From Bacillota bacterium (GTDB lineage Bacteria > Bacillota > UBA4882 > UBA8346), in the NCBI GenBank assembly GCA_023429995.1, contig JAEZCE010000086.1, forward strand, positions 1 to 64,000: a stretch of 64,000 nucleotides of DNA, given 5' to 3'. The first letter of the stretch is position 1, and each line of letters starts with the position of its first letter. Below are positions 35,400 to 44,847 of this stretch, in pieces. Below the pieces are notes generated by a model. That model was not told where the DNA came from, made no database searches, and saw nothing but the letters and a program-made list of their open reading frames with translations. A program made the position numbers and the translations under genes.

Positions 35400-36301
35400 A
35401 TGCCTTGGAAATTCGGGATTTAACCCGGACTTTTGGCGATTTTGTAGCCGTCAATCATATTAGTCTGGAAATCAAGCAAGGCAGCATTTATGGTTTCCTG
35501 GGTCCCAACGGTTCCGGGAAATCAACCACTATCCGCATGTTGTGCGGCATCCTGGAGCCGACATCCGGATCGGGCACGGTTTTAGGTCTTGATCTGGTTA
35601 AAGATTGTGAGACGATTAAAAATAAAATCGGCTATATGTCCCAGAAATTCAGTCTTTATGATGACTTAACCGTGCTGGAGAATCTTAATTTTTATGCCGG
35701 TATGTACAGTATCCCGTCTCAAACCAAAAAAAGCCGGGTTTCGGAGATGGTGGAAATGGCCGGACTGCAAGGACGGGAACATGAGCTGACAGTCAACCTG
35801 TCTGGTGGGTGGAAACAAAGGCTGGCCCTGGGCTGTTCCATTTTGCATCAACCCTCCATACTCTTTCTCGATGAGCCGACCGGGGGAGTAGATCCCAAAT
35901 CCCGCCGTATGTTCTGGGACATTATTTATAAGCTGGCGGCGGCAGGCACTACGATTATGGTGACGACCCATTTTATGGATGAAGCTGAGCATTGTGACGA
36001 GATAGGTTTCATTTACAACGGCAATCTGATTGTCTCTGCCAGCCCGCAAAATCTTAAAAAAACTATTCCTGCCACTTTACTGGAGATTATCTCGGACAAT
36101 CCAATGCAATTGTTAAATGCTTTAGCAACTGGGGAACATCGTTTTTTAGATTCATACGTATATGGAACCAGCCTTCATGTTTTGATCCGTCCGGGGGAAG
36201 AGGTGTCTTTCACCGGATGCGATTGCCGGGTCATTCAGCCGTCGCTGGAAGATGTTTTTGTTTTCTATGTTAAATCGGAACGCAAGGAGTTGAGCTTATG
36301 A
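35396..36301 (+). CDS. ABC exporter ATP-binding subunit 2
   Basis: Second ATPase of the exporter, with canonical motifs: Walker A GPNGSGKSTT, signature LSGGWKQRLALG, Walker B ILFLDEPTGGVDP and an intact H-loop in TTHFMDEAEH. It corresponds to the C-terminal half of YbhF. Its start and stop overlap the flanking genes by 4 bp each, so the exporter subunits are translationally coupled. Confidence 0.92.
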   Translation: MNALEIRDLTRTFGDFVAVNHISLEIKQGSIYGFLGPNGSGKSTTIRMLCGILEPTSGSGTVLGLDLVKDCETIKNKIGYMSQKFSLYDDLTVLENLNFYAGMYSIPSQTKKSRVSEMVEMAGLQGREHELTVNLSGGWKQRLALGCSILHQPSILFLDEPTGGVDPKSRRMFWDIIYKLAAAGTTIMVTTHFMDEAEHCDEIGFIYNGNLIVSASPQNLKKTIPATLLEIISDNPMQLLNALATGEHRFLDSYVYGTSLHVLIRPGEEVSFTGCDCRVIQPSLEDVFVFYVKSERKELSL

Positions 36302-37419
36302 ACCGACTACGCGCTTTACTTGTTAAAGAATTTATCCAGATGAGCAGGGATCGGATGACTTTTGCCATGATGGTGGCGATTCCCATCATTCAACTGTTGC
36401 TATTTGGGTTTGCCATTAACACGGATGTCAAACATTTGGCAACAGTGGTTTTTGATCAGTCCATGCAACAGGAGAGCCGGGATTTGCTTAATTCGTTTAC
36501 GGCCAGCGGTTATTTTGACCTTAAGTATACAGCCGGTAGTTATCTGGAAGTCACCAGGCGTATTGAAAACGGTGATGCCAAAGTGGGAATTATTTTTCCG
36601 CCTGATTTTACCCCCCGTCTCAAACATGGTCGTAGTGCTTCGATTCAAGTGATTGTGGACGCCTCGGACTCGCTGGCGGCATCCACGGCCATCAGTACCG
36701 CCCAACTCATAGGGCAGATGAAATCACAGGATGTGTTAATCAAACGAGTTCAAGGCATGGGTAAAAAGCTGCAGACTCCTTACGATATCCGGATCCGCCC
36801 TTGGTATAATCCGGACTTTATCTCGGCCTTTTATATGGTTCCGGGGATATTGGGGATTATTTTGACCATGACCATGGTGATGATGACTTCTATGGCGATT
36901 GTCAGGGAGCGGGAGCGCGGCACTCTGGAACAACTTATCGTAACCCCGATGAAGTCTTATGAACTGATGCTCGGAAAGATCATTCCTTATATTTTGGTGG
37001 GTTACATCCAGATGACTTTGGCATTGATGTTTGGGGTATTGGTATTCGATGTTCCGATCCGGGGCAGTGTCATTTTGTTATACATATTGACATCTTTCTT
37101 CATTATCGCCTCACTCGCGCTGGGGGTGTTGATCTCGACGATAACCAAGACCCAAATGCAAGCGATGCAAATGTCATTTTTCGTCCTGCTCCCTAGTATC
37201 CTGCTTTCCGGTTTCATGTTTCCCCGGGAGGCGATGCCGAAGGTCATTGCGGCTATCGGTAACTTGTTCCCCCTGACTTTTTATTTGAAAATCCTGCGCT
37301 GGATTATCCTAAAAGGCCTGGGGATTAGTTATCTCTGGTCGCAGGTGCTGGCCTTGACTGCTTTTATTACCGCTATTCTTACCGTAAGTGTGTTGAAATT
37401 CCAGAAGAAAATAGCTTGA
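36298..37419 (+). CDS. ABC-2 type exporter permease (YbhR/YbhS type)
   Basis: Membrane subunit of the exporter. Topology is typical for ABC-2 permeases: one N-terminal helix (FAMMVAIPIIQLLLFGFAI), a ~140-residue extracytoplasmic domain (VVFDQSMQQESRDLLNSF ... VIVDASDSLAAS), then five C-terminal helices with RERERGTLEQLIVTPM between the first two. Only one permease gene is present, unlike the two in E. coli ybhSR, so it probably works as a homodimer. Substrate unknown; drugs or lipids are usual. Confidence 0.9.
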   Translation: MNRLRALLVKEFIQMSRDRMTFAMMVAIPIIQLLLFGFAINTDVKHLATVVFDQSMQQESRDLLNSFTASGYFDLKYTAGSYLEVTRRIENGDAKVGIIFPPDFTPRLKHGRSASIQVIVDASDSLAASTAISTAQLIGQMKSQDVLIKRVQGMGKKLQTPYDIRIRPWYNPDFISAFYMVPGILGIILTMTMVMMTSMAIVRERERGTLEQLIVTPMKSYELMLGKIIPYILVGYIQMTLALMFGVLVFDVPIRGSVILLYILTSFFIIASLALGVLISTITKTQMQAMQMSFFVLLPSILLSGFMFPREAMPKVIAAIGNLFPLTFYLKILRWIILKGLGISYLWSQVLALTAFITAILTVSVLKFQKKIA

Positions 37420-37649
37420 GAGGTAGGAAAGCATGATATTTACACCTCAGAGGACACGGAGAACATAGAGAATATAACAAACGTTTTACTCTGTGTTCTA
37501 TGTGGTAAAAAGTTATATACAGGATATTTTCTCAGTAGTCATCCACCCAAGCTTTGCCCGGGCAACGAAGTGATGAAAATACCGCCAGGGTGGCTGTTCG
37601 ACTTCGAAACTAGGCTAAAAGTAGGAATTTCTTTATCAGGAGGCGTAAA
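37420..37649. repeat. Degenerate dispersed repeat before the TolC gene
   Basis: The spacer between permease and TolC-like gene contains an imperfect inverted pair, cacggagaacatagag (37457-37472) and ctctgtgttctatgtg (37490-37505). It is of the 'cacagagaacacagag' type of dispersed intergenic repeat seen in many bacterial genomes. The ribosome site AGGAGG of the next gene is at 37639-37644. Confidence 0.4.
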
Positions 37650-39020
37650 ATGTATTATTATCATAAAATAGCGAAACTTTTGTTCGTTTTCATCATAATG
37701 GCTTTGAGTTCAGTGGTTTTTGCATCCGGTAGTGATATTTTACCTTCCCGGACTGGACCGGAAATAGTATCATTAGAAAATTGCCTGGATACCGCTTTCA
37801 AAAACAGCAAGGATCTTAAGGCGTCCGCCCAAAATATCACCATTGCCAAAGAGCAGCTCCGGCAGGCTGAGGGAGGTATTTGGCCGATTTTGGGTTATGA
37901 GATTGCCGCCTCGGATTCGGACCGGAATCAAATTGAATGGATGTCGGCTTTTTATGGAGTTGAATCGAAAAAAATCTCTTCCACCAGCATTAATCTTACA
38001 CAACCATTGTATACTGGAGGAAAATTAACGCATGGGATTCAACTGGCTAAGTTAAATCTGGAAGCAGCTATGGAAGATGATGAAAAAGCCAGGCAAGCCC
38101 TAATTTTTACCGTAAAATCGGCGTTTTACCGCGTATGGCTAGCCCAGCAGATGGTTAAAGTGGCTGAATCTTCTTATGATAATATGGGTCGCCATGCCCG
38201 CCAGGTAGAAAGCTTTTATCAGGTGGGAAAAGCATCCAGATTTGATTGGCTCCGGGCGCAAGTAGAGAAGGAAAATCTTAAACCAACGCTCATCAAAGCT
38301 CAAAATGAAGTGGTCCTGGCTAAACTCAATTTAGCAACAGTGATAGGGCTTGAAAAAAGCCAGCGTTTTATGGTGAATTTGGATGTATCAAAGCTTAAGC
38401 TTCCGGACCAGGTAAAACTGGAATCAGGAAGCTTGTTGGAGCAGGCTTATCAAAACCGGCCGGAGTTGAAAAGGTTCCGGAAATTAACGGCAATGGCTAA
38501 ATTGCAAACCGATATGGCTTACGCGGGTTATAAGCCATCGGTTGCCTTAATTGGTTCGTATCAAGGAAGATCCCTTGGAAAATACGATCCCGGTGCCTGG
38601 GACGATAATACCCAATGGATTTTGAAGTTGGATGTGAAGGGTAATTTTTTCGATGGCTTGATTACTCCGGCTAAAGTCGGGGAAATGAAGGCGAATCAAA
38701 AAGTAGTGGAGATCAATGAGTTCAAGTTGAGAGACCGGATTTATCAGGATGTTGAACAAGCGATTCAAGAAGTCAAAGAAGGCTTGGAAATTGTCCATGC
38801 CAGTCAAGGGAATATGAATCTGGCTGAGGAATCTTTAAACATCACCCAAGTCAAGTTTGAATCGGGGACAGCCACCACCATGGATGTCAGGGATTCGCAA
38901 TTGGCGCTTGATCAAGCTCTTAACGGCTACTACGAGGGAATTTCGGCGTATCTTACCGCCTGCGCCAAACTGGATTTGGCTATGGGAACCAATAACGGTA
39001 CGACACTTATTACAAATTAG
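37650..39020 (+). CDS. TolC-family outer-membrane efflux protein
   Basis: Outer-membrane channel that completes the tripartite exporter. A signal peptide ends near residue 25 (SSVVFASG). The mature protein has the two-fold repeated helical layout of outer-membrane efflux proteins: SLENCLDTAFKNSKDLKASAQNITIAKEQLRQAEGG split near 40-76, SSTSINLTQPLYTGGKLTHGI, and in the second half QNRPELKRFRKLTAMAKLQTDMAYAGYKPSVALIGSY. The ribosome site AGGAGG is 6 bp from ATG. Being behind HlyD, two ATPases and an ABC-2 permease it most likely belongs to their operon. Its presence is strong evidence for an outer membrane. Confidence 0.92.
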   Translation: MYYYHKIAKLLFVFIIMALSSVVFASGSDILPSRTGPEIVSLENCLDTAFKNSKDLKASAQNITIAKEQLRQAEGGIWPILGYEIAASDSDRNQIEWMSAFYGVESKKISSTSINLTQPLYTGGKLTHGIQLAKLNLEAAMEDDEKARQALIFTVKSAFYRVWLAQQMVKVAESSYDNMGRHARQVESFYQVGKASRFDWLRAQVEKENLKPTLIKAQNEVVLAKLNLATVIGLEKSQRFMVNLDVSKLKLPDQVKLESGSLLEQAYQNRPELKRFRKLTAMAKLQTDMAYAGYKPSVALIGSYQGRSLGKYDPGAWDDNTQWILKLDVKGNFFDGLITPAKVGEMKANQKVVEINEFKLRDRIYQDVEQAIQEVKEGLEIVHASQGNMNLAEESLNITQVKFESGTATTMDVRDSQLALDQALNGYYEGISAYLTACAKLDLAMGTNNGTTLITN

Positions 39021-39204
39021 TGTTACTATAAGAGGATTTTTGGACGGAAAAGATGATTAGCATTTTCTCGTGTACTTTCGTGCTTTTCGCGGTTTAAGAT
39101 AAAACAGAGATCGGAGCCGACTCCGTCACCTATACCCTCACCCCTGTGGCCTGAACGGAGCAATATACAAGGTTTTATTTCACCCTTCAACGGCCCCCAG
39201 TTTT

Positions 39205-39248
39205 AAACACAATATTACCCTATGTTGTTTACTTAAATACATTTTAAC
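39205..39248 (+). promoter_or_regulatory. Shared regulatory element, copy 1 (sugar permease operon)
   Basis: This 44-bp stretch matches 44682-44725 at 36 positions, including the blocks AAACAC, TTACCCTA and ACTTAAATACATTT. The copy here ends 41 bp before the permease start. The block AACA...TGTT is partly palindromic. The two genes preceded by the element encode parts of one transporter, so it is a good candidate for the binding site of the AraC-type response regulator encoded between them. Confidence 0.65.
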
Positions 39249-39289
39249 AAAGAGGGTATTCATTTAAAATAAAGGTGAGGTGAGTTAAT

Positions 39290-40177
39290 GTGAACAAGAT
39301 TGGGAAAAAAGCCCTCGAAAAACTGGAGTTTTTCATCTATGTATTGCCGATTATAATCTTCATTTTTTTTGCATTTTATATTCCCTTCGGCATGAATATC
39401 TACTATTCCATGACCCAGTGGAACGGTATTCAAAGAAACCCGGTATTTGTCGGACTTAAGAATTATATCCAAATTCTTCAGGGCGACGCCGACTTTATGA
39501 ATTCCTCCATTTTTACAGTGAAGTATGGTATTTTATACATTATCATCATTAATGTACTGGCTTTGGTTCTAGCCGTGTTGCTAGTTAAGAATTTGAAAAC
39601 TAAAAATTTGCTGCGGGCTGGTTTTTTCATCCCCTATATCCTGAGTCTGGTGATTGTCGGCTTTATCTGGAAGTTCATTTTTTCCATGGGTTTTGATTCT
39701 TTAAGCCAGATGACCGGCTTCGGAATATTCAAATTGAGCTGGCTCGGCGTCCCGAATCTGGCGTTTTTTTCAGTGCTTTTTGTTTCGGTATGGCAGTCGG
39801 TGGGATTTTATAGTGTGATTTATATCGCGGGGCTGCAGTCGATCCCCCAGGATATCATGGAAGCCGCGGTTGTTGATGGAGTCGGCCCGGTCCGGAAATT
39901 TTTCAGCATAACTTTGCCGATGCTTATGCCTTCGGTGACTACCTGTGTTTTCCTGGCGCTCACCAATTCCATTAAAGTTTTTGACGTCATCCTTTCTTTG
40001 ACCGGCGGAGGACCCGGCGGGACCACATCCAGCGTTACTTTTAACATCTACCGGGAAGCATTTCAATACAACAATTACGGGTATGGCACCGCCGAATCGA
40101 TGATCCTCTTTGTTGCGGTAATCGTCATTACCTTGCTGCAAGTGAGCTATTTTAAAGGTAAGGAGGTTGAGGTATGA
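39290..40177 (+). CDS. Sugar ABC transporter permease (MalF/UgpA type)
   Basis: First inner-membrane subunit of a carbohydrate importer (CUT1 family). Six helices are apparent. The EAA loop that contacts the ATPase is IPQDIMEAAVVDGVGPVRKFFSITLP near 182-207. The start is GTG after AGGTGAGG; the overlapping ATG at 39288 meets a stop at once. It overlaps the second permease gene by 4 bp. No ATPase gene lies in this cluster, so a shared MsmK-like ATPase must be encoded elsewhere. Confidence 0.92.
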   Translation: MNKIGKKALEKLEFFIYVLPIIIFIFFAFYIPFGMNIYYSMTQWNGIQRNPVFVGLKNYIQILQGDADFMNSSIFTVKYGILYIIIINVLALVLAVLLVKNLKTKNLLRAGFFIPYILSLVIVGFIWKFIFSMGFDSLSQMTGFGIFKLSWLGVPNLAFFSVLFVSVWQSVGFYSVIYIAGLQSIPQDIMEAAVVDGVGPVRKFFSITLPMLMPSVTTCVFLALTNSIKVFDVILSLTGGGPGGTTSSVTFNIYREAFQYNNYGYGTAESMILFVAVIVITLLQVSYFKGKEVEV

Positions 40178-41007
40178 TGAAGGAAAACCGTAAAGGATTA
40201 ATAATCCTGGAAATCGTGCTGATTGTTTTGGCCCTGTTTTATTTATATCCCATTTTTTTAGTGGTCGGCAACTCGTTGAAAAGTTATAAAGAAGTGATGA
40301 CCGATGTCATCGCTCTGCCCAAACAATTCCTTTTCGGAAATTACGGCTATGTTTGGCAATACATTAATTATCCCCGGCTATTTTTGAATAATGTGATCAT
40401 TACCTCGGTAGGGATTTTCGGGATTGTATTTTTCGGGTCGATAGCCTCTTATAAGCTCTCCAGGACCAAGACCCGGTATAGTTGGATTCTCTATCTTGTT
40501 TGCATTACCCCCATGTTAATCCCTTTTCAAACGATCATGATTACTTTATTGAAGCTTGCGAAAATGGTCCATTTATCCGACAGCGTACTCGGTTTGGGCA
40601 TTCAATATTGGGCTTTCGGCGCGCCGATAGCCATCTTTCTCTACCACGGTTTTATCAAGTCGATTCCCAAGGAGATTGATGAATGCGCATTGGTAGACGG
40701 CGCTTCAACCTTCCGGATGTTTTTCTGTATTATCTTCCCTCAATTGAAGGTCGTAACGACCACCCTGGTGGTCATCGACGTGATGTGGATTTGGAATGAT
40801 TTCCTTTTGCCCTTGCTGATGATTAACGGATCAAAGGATACACAGACCTTGACCTTGGCCGTCTATACTTTTCTGGGCCAATATATCAGCGATTGGCAAT
40901 ATGCGATGACTGCAGTGATTATGGCGGTGCTTCCCTCGATAGTTTTCTTTGTATTGATGCAAAAGAACATCATTAAAGGCGTCACCGCAGGGGCGGTCAA
41001 GGGATGA
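40174..41007 (+). CDS. Sugar ABC transporter permease (MalG/UgpE type)
   Basis: Second inner-membrane subunit of the same importer. Six helices; the N-terminal YLYPIFLVVGNSLKS and the EAA loop IPKEIDECALVDGASTFRMFFCIIFPQ are characteristic. Length (277) is normal. Translationally coupled to the MalF-like gene. A ~190-bp gap leads to the histidine kinase gene, which is probably in the same transcript. Confidence 0.92.
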   Translation: MMKENRKGLIILEIVLIVLALFYLYPIFLVVGNSLKSYKEVMTDVIALPKQFLFGNYGYVWQYINYPRLFLNNVIITSVGIFGIVFFGSIASYKLSRTKTRYSWILYLVCITPMLIPFQTIMITLLKLAKMVHLSDSVLGLGIQYWAFGAPIAIFLYHGFIKSIPKEIDECALVDGASTFRMFFCIIFPQLKVVTTTLVVIDVMWIWNDFLLPLLMINGSKDTQTLTLAVYTFLGQYISDWQYAMTAVIMAVLPSIVFFVLMQKNIIKGVTAGAVKG

Positions 41008-41200
41008 AACCGGGCCGACGTTTTTTAGGGTCTGATCCAGTAATTTTATTTAAACCGCCGATAGGAATTGGGAACGAAGTCGGGAAATATAAATAGAGAT
41101 TTCTTTGAGCCGTTTGGGATGGGCGCACAAAATGAGAGATTCGCTTCGTGTGCCCATTTTCCTTTCCCGGTTTAAAATTATTGCCGCAGAGAGGTCTGAA

Positions 41201-43024
41201 TTGATTACCAGGTTATGGAAGATCGTCTATGACACCATTCAACGTGTTTTTCTGAAGTGTTCCGGCAGTTTGGTGAACAAACTGATCCTGCTGTTTACTT
41301 CCATTGTTTTGCTGATTGCAGTCTCCTTTACATTTATATCCTATAAAATGTTGGAACATGAATCGGCTCAAAACAATATCGCCAGTAACAGCAATACGTT
41401 AAAACTGGTGAATCAGAATTTCGAGGACTATTTCGGGCAAATCGAAAAGCTGTCCCTGCCCAATATCAATTATGATGAAATGATTGACGCCATTAAAAAT
41501 GAACCCACCGACTATTTGGCCCAAATATTCTTAGAAAATTACCTGCGAAATTTGTTTTATTCCGGGAAAGATATCGAGTGTGTCACCTTATATTTAATCT
41601 CTCCGCAAAAGAGTTATTATATTTCCCGTTCGGATATTTACGGCGGAGTAAAGTCCATTCATGATCAGCGACTGCCCGATTCCAATTGGTACCGCCGGAC
41701 CATCGGCAGTGAGAAAAATTGTTACATTCAACCCCTGTTTTCCACGAAAAAAACCGGTTTCCCTTTTATCCGTAACGATATTTTCATGGCTTATCACCGG
41801 AAGATCATTAATATCACCTTCCGGGAACCGGTGGCGGTATTGTCGATTTATTTCAATGCGTCAAAAAGGGACCAGATACTGAAGGGGATTCCGGTCAATC
41901 CCGGAGAACATGTGGCGTTGTTGGACTCTGCCGATCATCTTTTTTATGTCGACGACCCCCACCGGAAGGCCATATTGCGAAACAAGCGGTTTCTAAAACA
42001 GCTCTCCTCCACCGGCAGCCGGACTTTTAATTGGCGGATGAATGGCCTGAAGTATTTGGTGGTTTGTAATATTTCTCCCGGCGACAACTGGAAATTAGTG
42101 AAATTTATCCCCTATAGCCTGATTTATCAAACCGCCCGAACCAACCGCAATTTGAGCTTTTTGATGGGCGGAATTTTTTTGGTGGTGGCCGTTGTTTTGG
42201 TAAGTATCACCTCGCAAGCCATTACCTTTCGCCTAAAAAAACTTGCCGCCAAAATGGAAGGATTCAGCAACGGTAATTTTAAGGCCGAGGTCAAAATCAA
42301 CGGTAATGACGAAATCGCCCAATTGGCCGGGCAATTCAATCTGATGGTGAGAAAGATTGACGATTTAATCAATGAAGAATATAAAATGAAACTGACTGAG
42401 AAGAATGCCATTTTAAAGGCGCTGGAAGCGGAAATTAATCCCCATTTTCTCTATAACGCGCTGCAGGCGATTTCTACCAAGGCTTTGAAAAGTAATGACT
42501 CGGATATCAGCAAAATGGTGGATGCCCTGGCTTCCACTTTCCGTTACTGCATCAGCGGTAAGGATATTGTCACCCTGGAAGAAGAAATGAAACATGTGCA
42601 AAATTATCTGGTATTGCAAAAAGCAAGGTTCGGCAACCGTCTGCGCTTTCAGTCGGAAGTGGAAGAGAGGGCGTTGAGGGTTGAATTGCCAAAGTTGGCT
42701 CTGCAGACACTGGTTGAGAATTCAATCAAACATGCCCTGGAAAAAATGAGCTCCACGGTGACCATCACCGTGAAGGTCAACTTGGAAGAGGGAAAGGCCA
42801 GGATATCGGTGTGGGACGATGGCCCGGGGATCGCAGCCGAACGGTTTGCGCAAATTCAGGATTCTCTGTCGCGGGGCTGGGGGGAAAGCGGCAATCAATG
42901 TATTGGTTTGACCAATTTAAATACCCGTTTGAAATTAATGTTTGGCGACGAATTCCATTTGACTCTCAACACCAATCAAAACGGGACCTTCATTACCTTT
43001 GAAGTGCCCCAAAAGGAGGCCTGA
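41201..43024 (+). CDS. YesM-type sensor histidine kinase
   Basis: Sensor of a two-component pair that typically responds to extracellular sugars or binding-protein complexes. Two membrane helices (KLILLFTSIVLLIAVSFTFI and FLMGGIFLVVAVVLVSIT) bracket a ~250-residue extracellular domain; a HAMP segment follows, then the PF06580 phospho-acceptor block AEINPHFLYNALQAIS and an ATPase domain with LVENSIKHAL and VWDDGPGI. The frame opens at 41105, but TTG 41201 has AGAGAGG at 6 bp and places the first helix normally; hence 607 residues. It is six bases upstream of the regulator gene. Confidence 0.9.
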   Translation: MITRLWKIVYDTIQRVFLKCSGSLVNKLILLFTSIVLLIAVSFTFISYKMLEHESAQNNIASNSNTLKLVNQNFEDYFGQIEKLSLPNINYDEMIDAIKNEPTDYLAQIFLENYLRNLFYSGKDIECVTLYLISPQKSYYISRSDIYGGVKSIHDQRLPDSNWYRRTIGSEKNCYIQPLFSTKKTGFPFIRNDIFMAYHRKIINITFREPVAVLSIYFNASKRDQILKGIPVNPGEHVALLDSADHLFYVDDPHRKAILRNKRFLKQLSSTGSRTFNWRMNGLKYLVVCNISPGDNWKLVKFIPYSLIYQTARTNRNLSFLMGGIFLVVAVVLVSITSQAITFRLKKLAAKMEGFSNGNFKAEVKINGNDEIAQLAGQFNLMVRKIDDLINEEYKMKLTEKNAILKALEAEINPHFLYNALQAISTKALKSNDSDISKMVDALASTFRYCISGKDIVTLEEEMKHVQNYLVLQKARFGNRLRFQSEVEERALRVELPKLALQTLVENSIKHALEKMSSTVTITVKVNLEEGKARISVWDDGPGIAAERFAQIQDSLSRGWGESGNQCIGLTNLNTRLKLMFGDEFHLTLNTNQNGTFITFEVPQKEA

Positions 43025-43030
43025 ATCCCG

Positions 43031-44668
43031 ATGTTTCGAGTAATGATTGTTGATGATGAGGAACCCGTCCGCGAAGCCATCCGCATCCTGGGAGAATGGA
43101 GCCAATTGGAGGTTGATGAAATTATTGAGGCGGGTGACGGCAGAACCGGCTTGCAATTGTTGAGAGATAAAAAGCCGGATATCGTCCTGGTCGACATGAA
43201 GATGCCGGAACTTAACGGCATTGAATTTTTACAAAAGGCGGCAATTGAGCGCCGGGATACATTGAACATCGTCATCAGCGGGTATGACGACTTTGAATAT
43301 ACCCACCAGGCGATTCAGTCCAGAGCGATTGATTATTTATTAAAACCGATTAATAAAACAGAACTGAATCTGGCATTGCAAAAGGCTGTTCTTCATTTAA
43401 AACAGCGGAAGAGGGAAGAAAAGGCCCTCAAAGATATTCATTCAAAGCTAGACCTGTCCCTGCCGAGTTTGAAGGAAAAGATTTTTCTATCCCTCCTCCA
43501 GGAGGATGGCGCGCCCCTCCTGGGTCCGGAAAGTCTGCAAATCATCGGATACCGGGAAGGGGATTTTTTAGGAGCGGCGATTTTCCGAATCGCCAATTTG
43601 GCCCAAATAGCCCGCATCCAGTATGAAAATGAATTGGGCCAGCTACTCGCCTCTTTGATAACCTTGATCCATGGGAAGAACCGGGATGGGCAACAATTCT
43701 TCGGTTTCCGGAACCCCCAAAATGAACGGGAAATCATTTGCGTGATCTCGGGAACGGCGCCTTTGGAACAACTTGAAGGAGCGGTCTTTTCACAATTACA
43801 GGCCATTGTGGAAGAGATGGAGAATACCTGCGGGATAATTGGAGTTGCCGGGATCGGTCCATTTCAGACGGATTTGGACAAGCTGGGGGATTCTTATCAT
43901 GGCGCCCGGTCCATCATCAACAGCCATAATTTGTTGGCCATGAAAGGACGGGTATGGTCTAAAGAGGATGAGCCCTTGACCAAGGAAATTCAGTCCATAT
44001 TGACCCAAAATGCCTTAATCCGCAATGCCATTGAAAACGGCAGTCTGGGTTATCTGCAAAATATTATCCGTCAATATATGGAAAAAGGGAAGGAATCGGC
44101 CTTTTTTAGTTTCCGGGACGCCACGCGGACTTTGGATGAATTCCTGATCATGATGGATAACTTTGCCCTTGAGTACGGCGAGCCGCCCGGCAATCCCCGG
44201 ATTGACCGGAACCCGTTGCGAATCGGCCCCATCGAATTGGATTATCATTCCTTTGAAGATTATTCCGAATTGCTGGTAAGGTTGGCGGAATATTTCTATA
44301 ACCAAATCAGCTCGTATATCAAATCCAGCAAGGATTTTAATATTAATGAGATCAAAGAATATATCGACCTGAATTATCATGAGGAAATTAAAATATCCTT
44401 TTTCACGGAAAAGTATTACTTGAGCCGGGTTTATTTAATGAAACTGTTCAAAAAGGAGTTTGGTTTCGGCATCTACGAATATGTATTGAAGATCCGGATG
44501 AGCCGCGCCAAGGAATTGCTCGGCGACCCCGGCATCAAGATTCTGAATATATCGCAAATGGTAGGCTATAATGATCATAACTATTTCAGTAAGGCTTTTA
44601 AGAATTATTTCGGGATATCGCCGACGGACTACCGGTCATTGATTTTGAAACAAAATGACGAAAGGTGA
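43031..44668 (+). CDS. YesN-type AraC-family response regulator
   Basis: Transcriptional partner of the preceding kinase. The receiver domain carries acidic residues D8/D9, the phosphorylation site D55 in VLVDMKMPE and K105 in LLKPI. A ~300-residue linker follows, and the C-terminal ~100 residues are two AraC-type helix-turn-helices (YYLSRVYLMKLFKKEFGFGIYEYV; ISQMVGYNDHNYFSKAFKNYFGISPTDYR over 510-538). It is flanked by the transporter permeases upstream and the binding-protein gene downstream; a repeated 44-bp element in front of both is the likely target. Confidence 0.92.
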   Translation: MFRVMIVDDEEPVREAIRILGEWSQLEVDEIIEAGDGRTGLQLLRDKKPDIVLVDMKMPELNGIEFLQKAAIERRDTLNIVISGYDDFEYTHQAIQSRAIDYLLKPINKTELNLALQKAVLHLKQRKREEKALKDIHSKLDLSLPSLKEKIFLSLLQEDGAPLLGPESLQIIGYREGDFLGAAIFRIANLAQIARIQYENELGQLLASLITLIHGKNRDGQQFFGFRNPQNEREIICVISGTAPLEQLEGAVFSQLQAIVEEMENTCGIIGVAGIGPFQTDLDKLGDSYHGARSIINSHNLLAMKGRVWSKEDEPLTKEIQSILTQNALIRNAIENGSLGYLQNIIRQYMEKGKESAFFSFRDATRTLDEFLIMMDNFALEYGEPPGNPRIDRNPLRIGPIELDYHSFEDYSELLVRLAEYFYNQISSYIKSSKDFNINEIKEYIDLNYHEEIKISFFTEKYYLSRVYLMKLFKKEFGFGIYEYVLKIRMSRAKELLGDPGIKILNISQMVGYNDHNYFSKAFKNYFGISPTDYRSLILKQNDER

Positions 44669-44681
44669 TGGAGGGCAAAGT

Positions 44682-44725
44682 AAACACTATTTTACCCTAA
44701 AGTGTTAACTTAAATACATTTAATC
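44682..44725 (+). promoter_or_regulatory. Shared regulatory element, copy 2 (binding-protein gene)
   Basis: Second copy of the 44-bp element at 39205-39248 (36 of 44 identical). In this copy AACACT and AGTGTT form a 6-bp palindrome around TTACCCTA. It begins 13 bp after the response-regulator stop and lies ~120 bp before the binding-protein start. Confidence 0.65.
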
Positions 44726-44769
44726 CGTAATGATTTTGTCATATGATACAAATAACAAGTTGGAATGCG

Positions 44770-44822
44770 TTTGCCGGGAGAGTATCGGCAAATGGCCCCG
44801 GCTTGCCTGAGGGTACTATAAT
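44770..44822 (+). promoter_or_regulatory. Candidate promoter region of the binding-protein gene
   Basis: A 7-bp inverted repeat, tttgccg (44770-44776) and cggcaaa (44786-44792), precedes a perfect TATAAT (44817-44822). There is no good -35 at 17 bp, which fits activator dependence. The ribosome site GGGAGGA is at 44834-44840, leaving a very short leader. Confidence 0.4.
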
Positions 44823-44847
44823 AAAACAATGCTGGGAGGAGTCGTAA

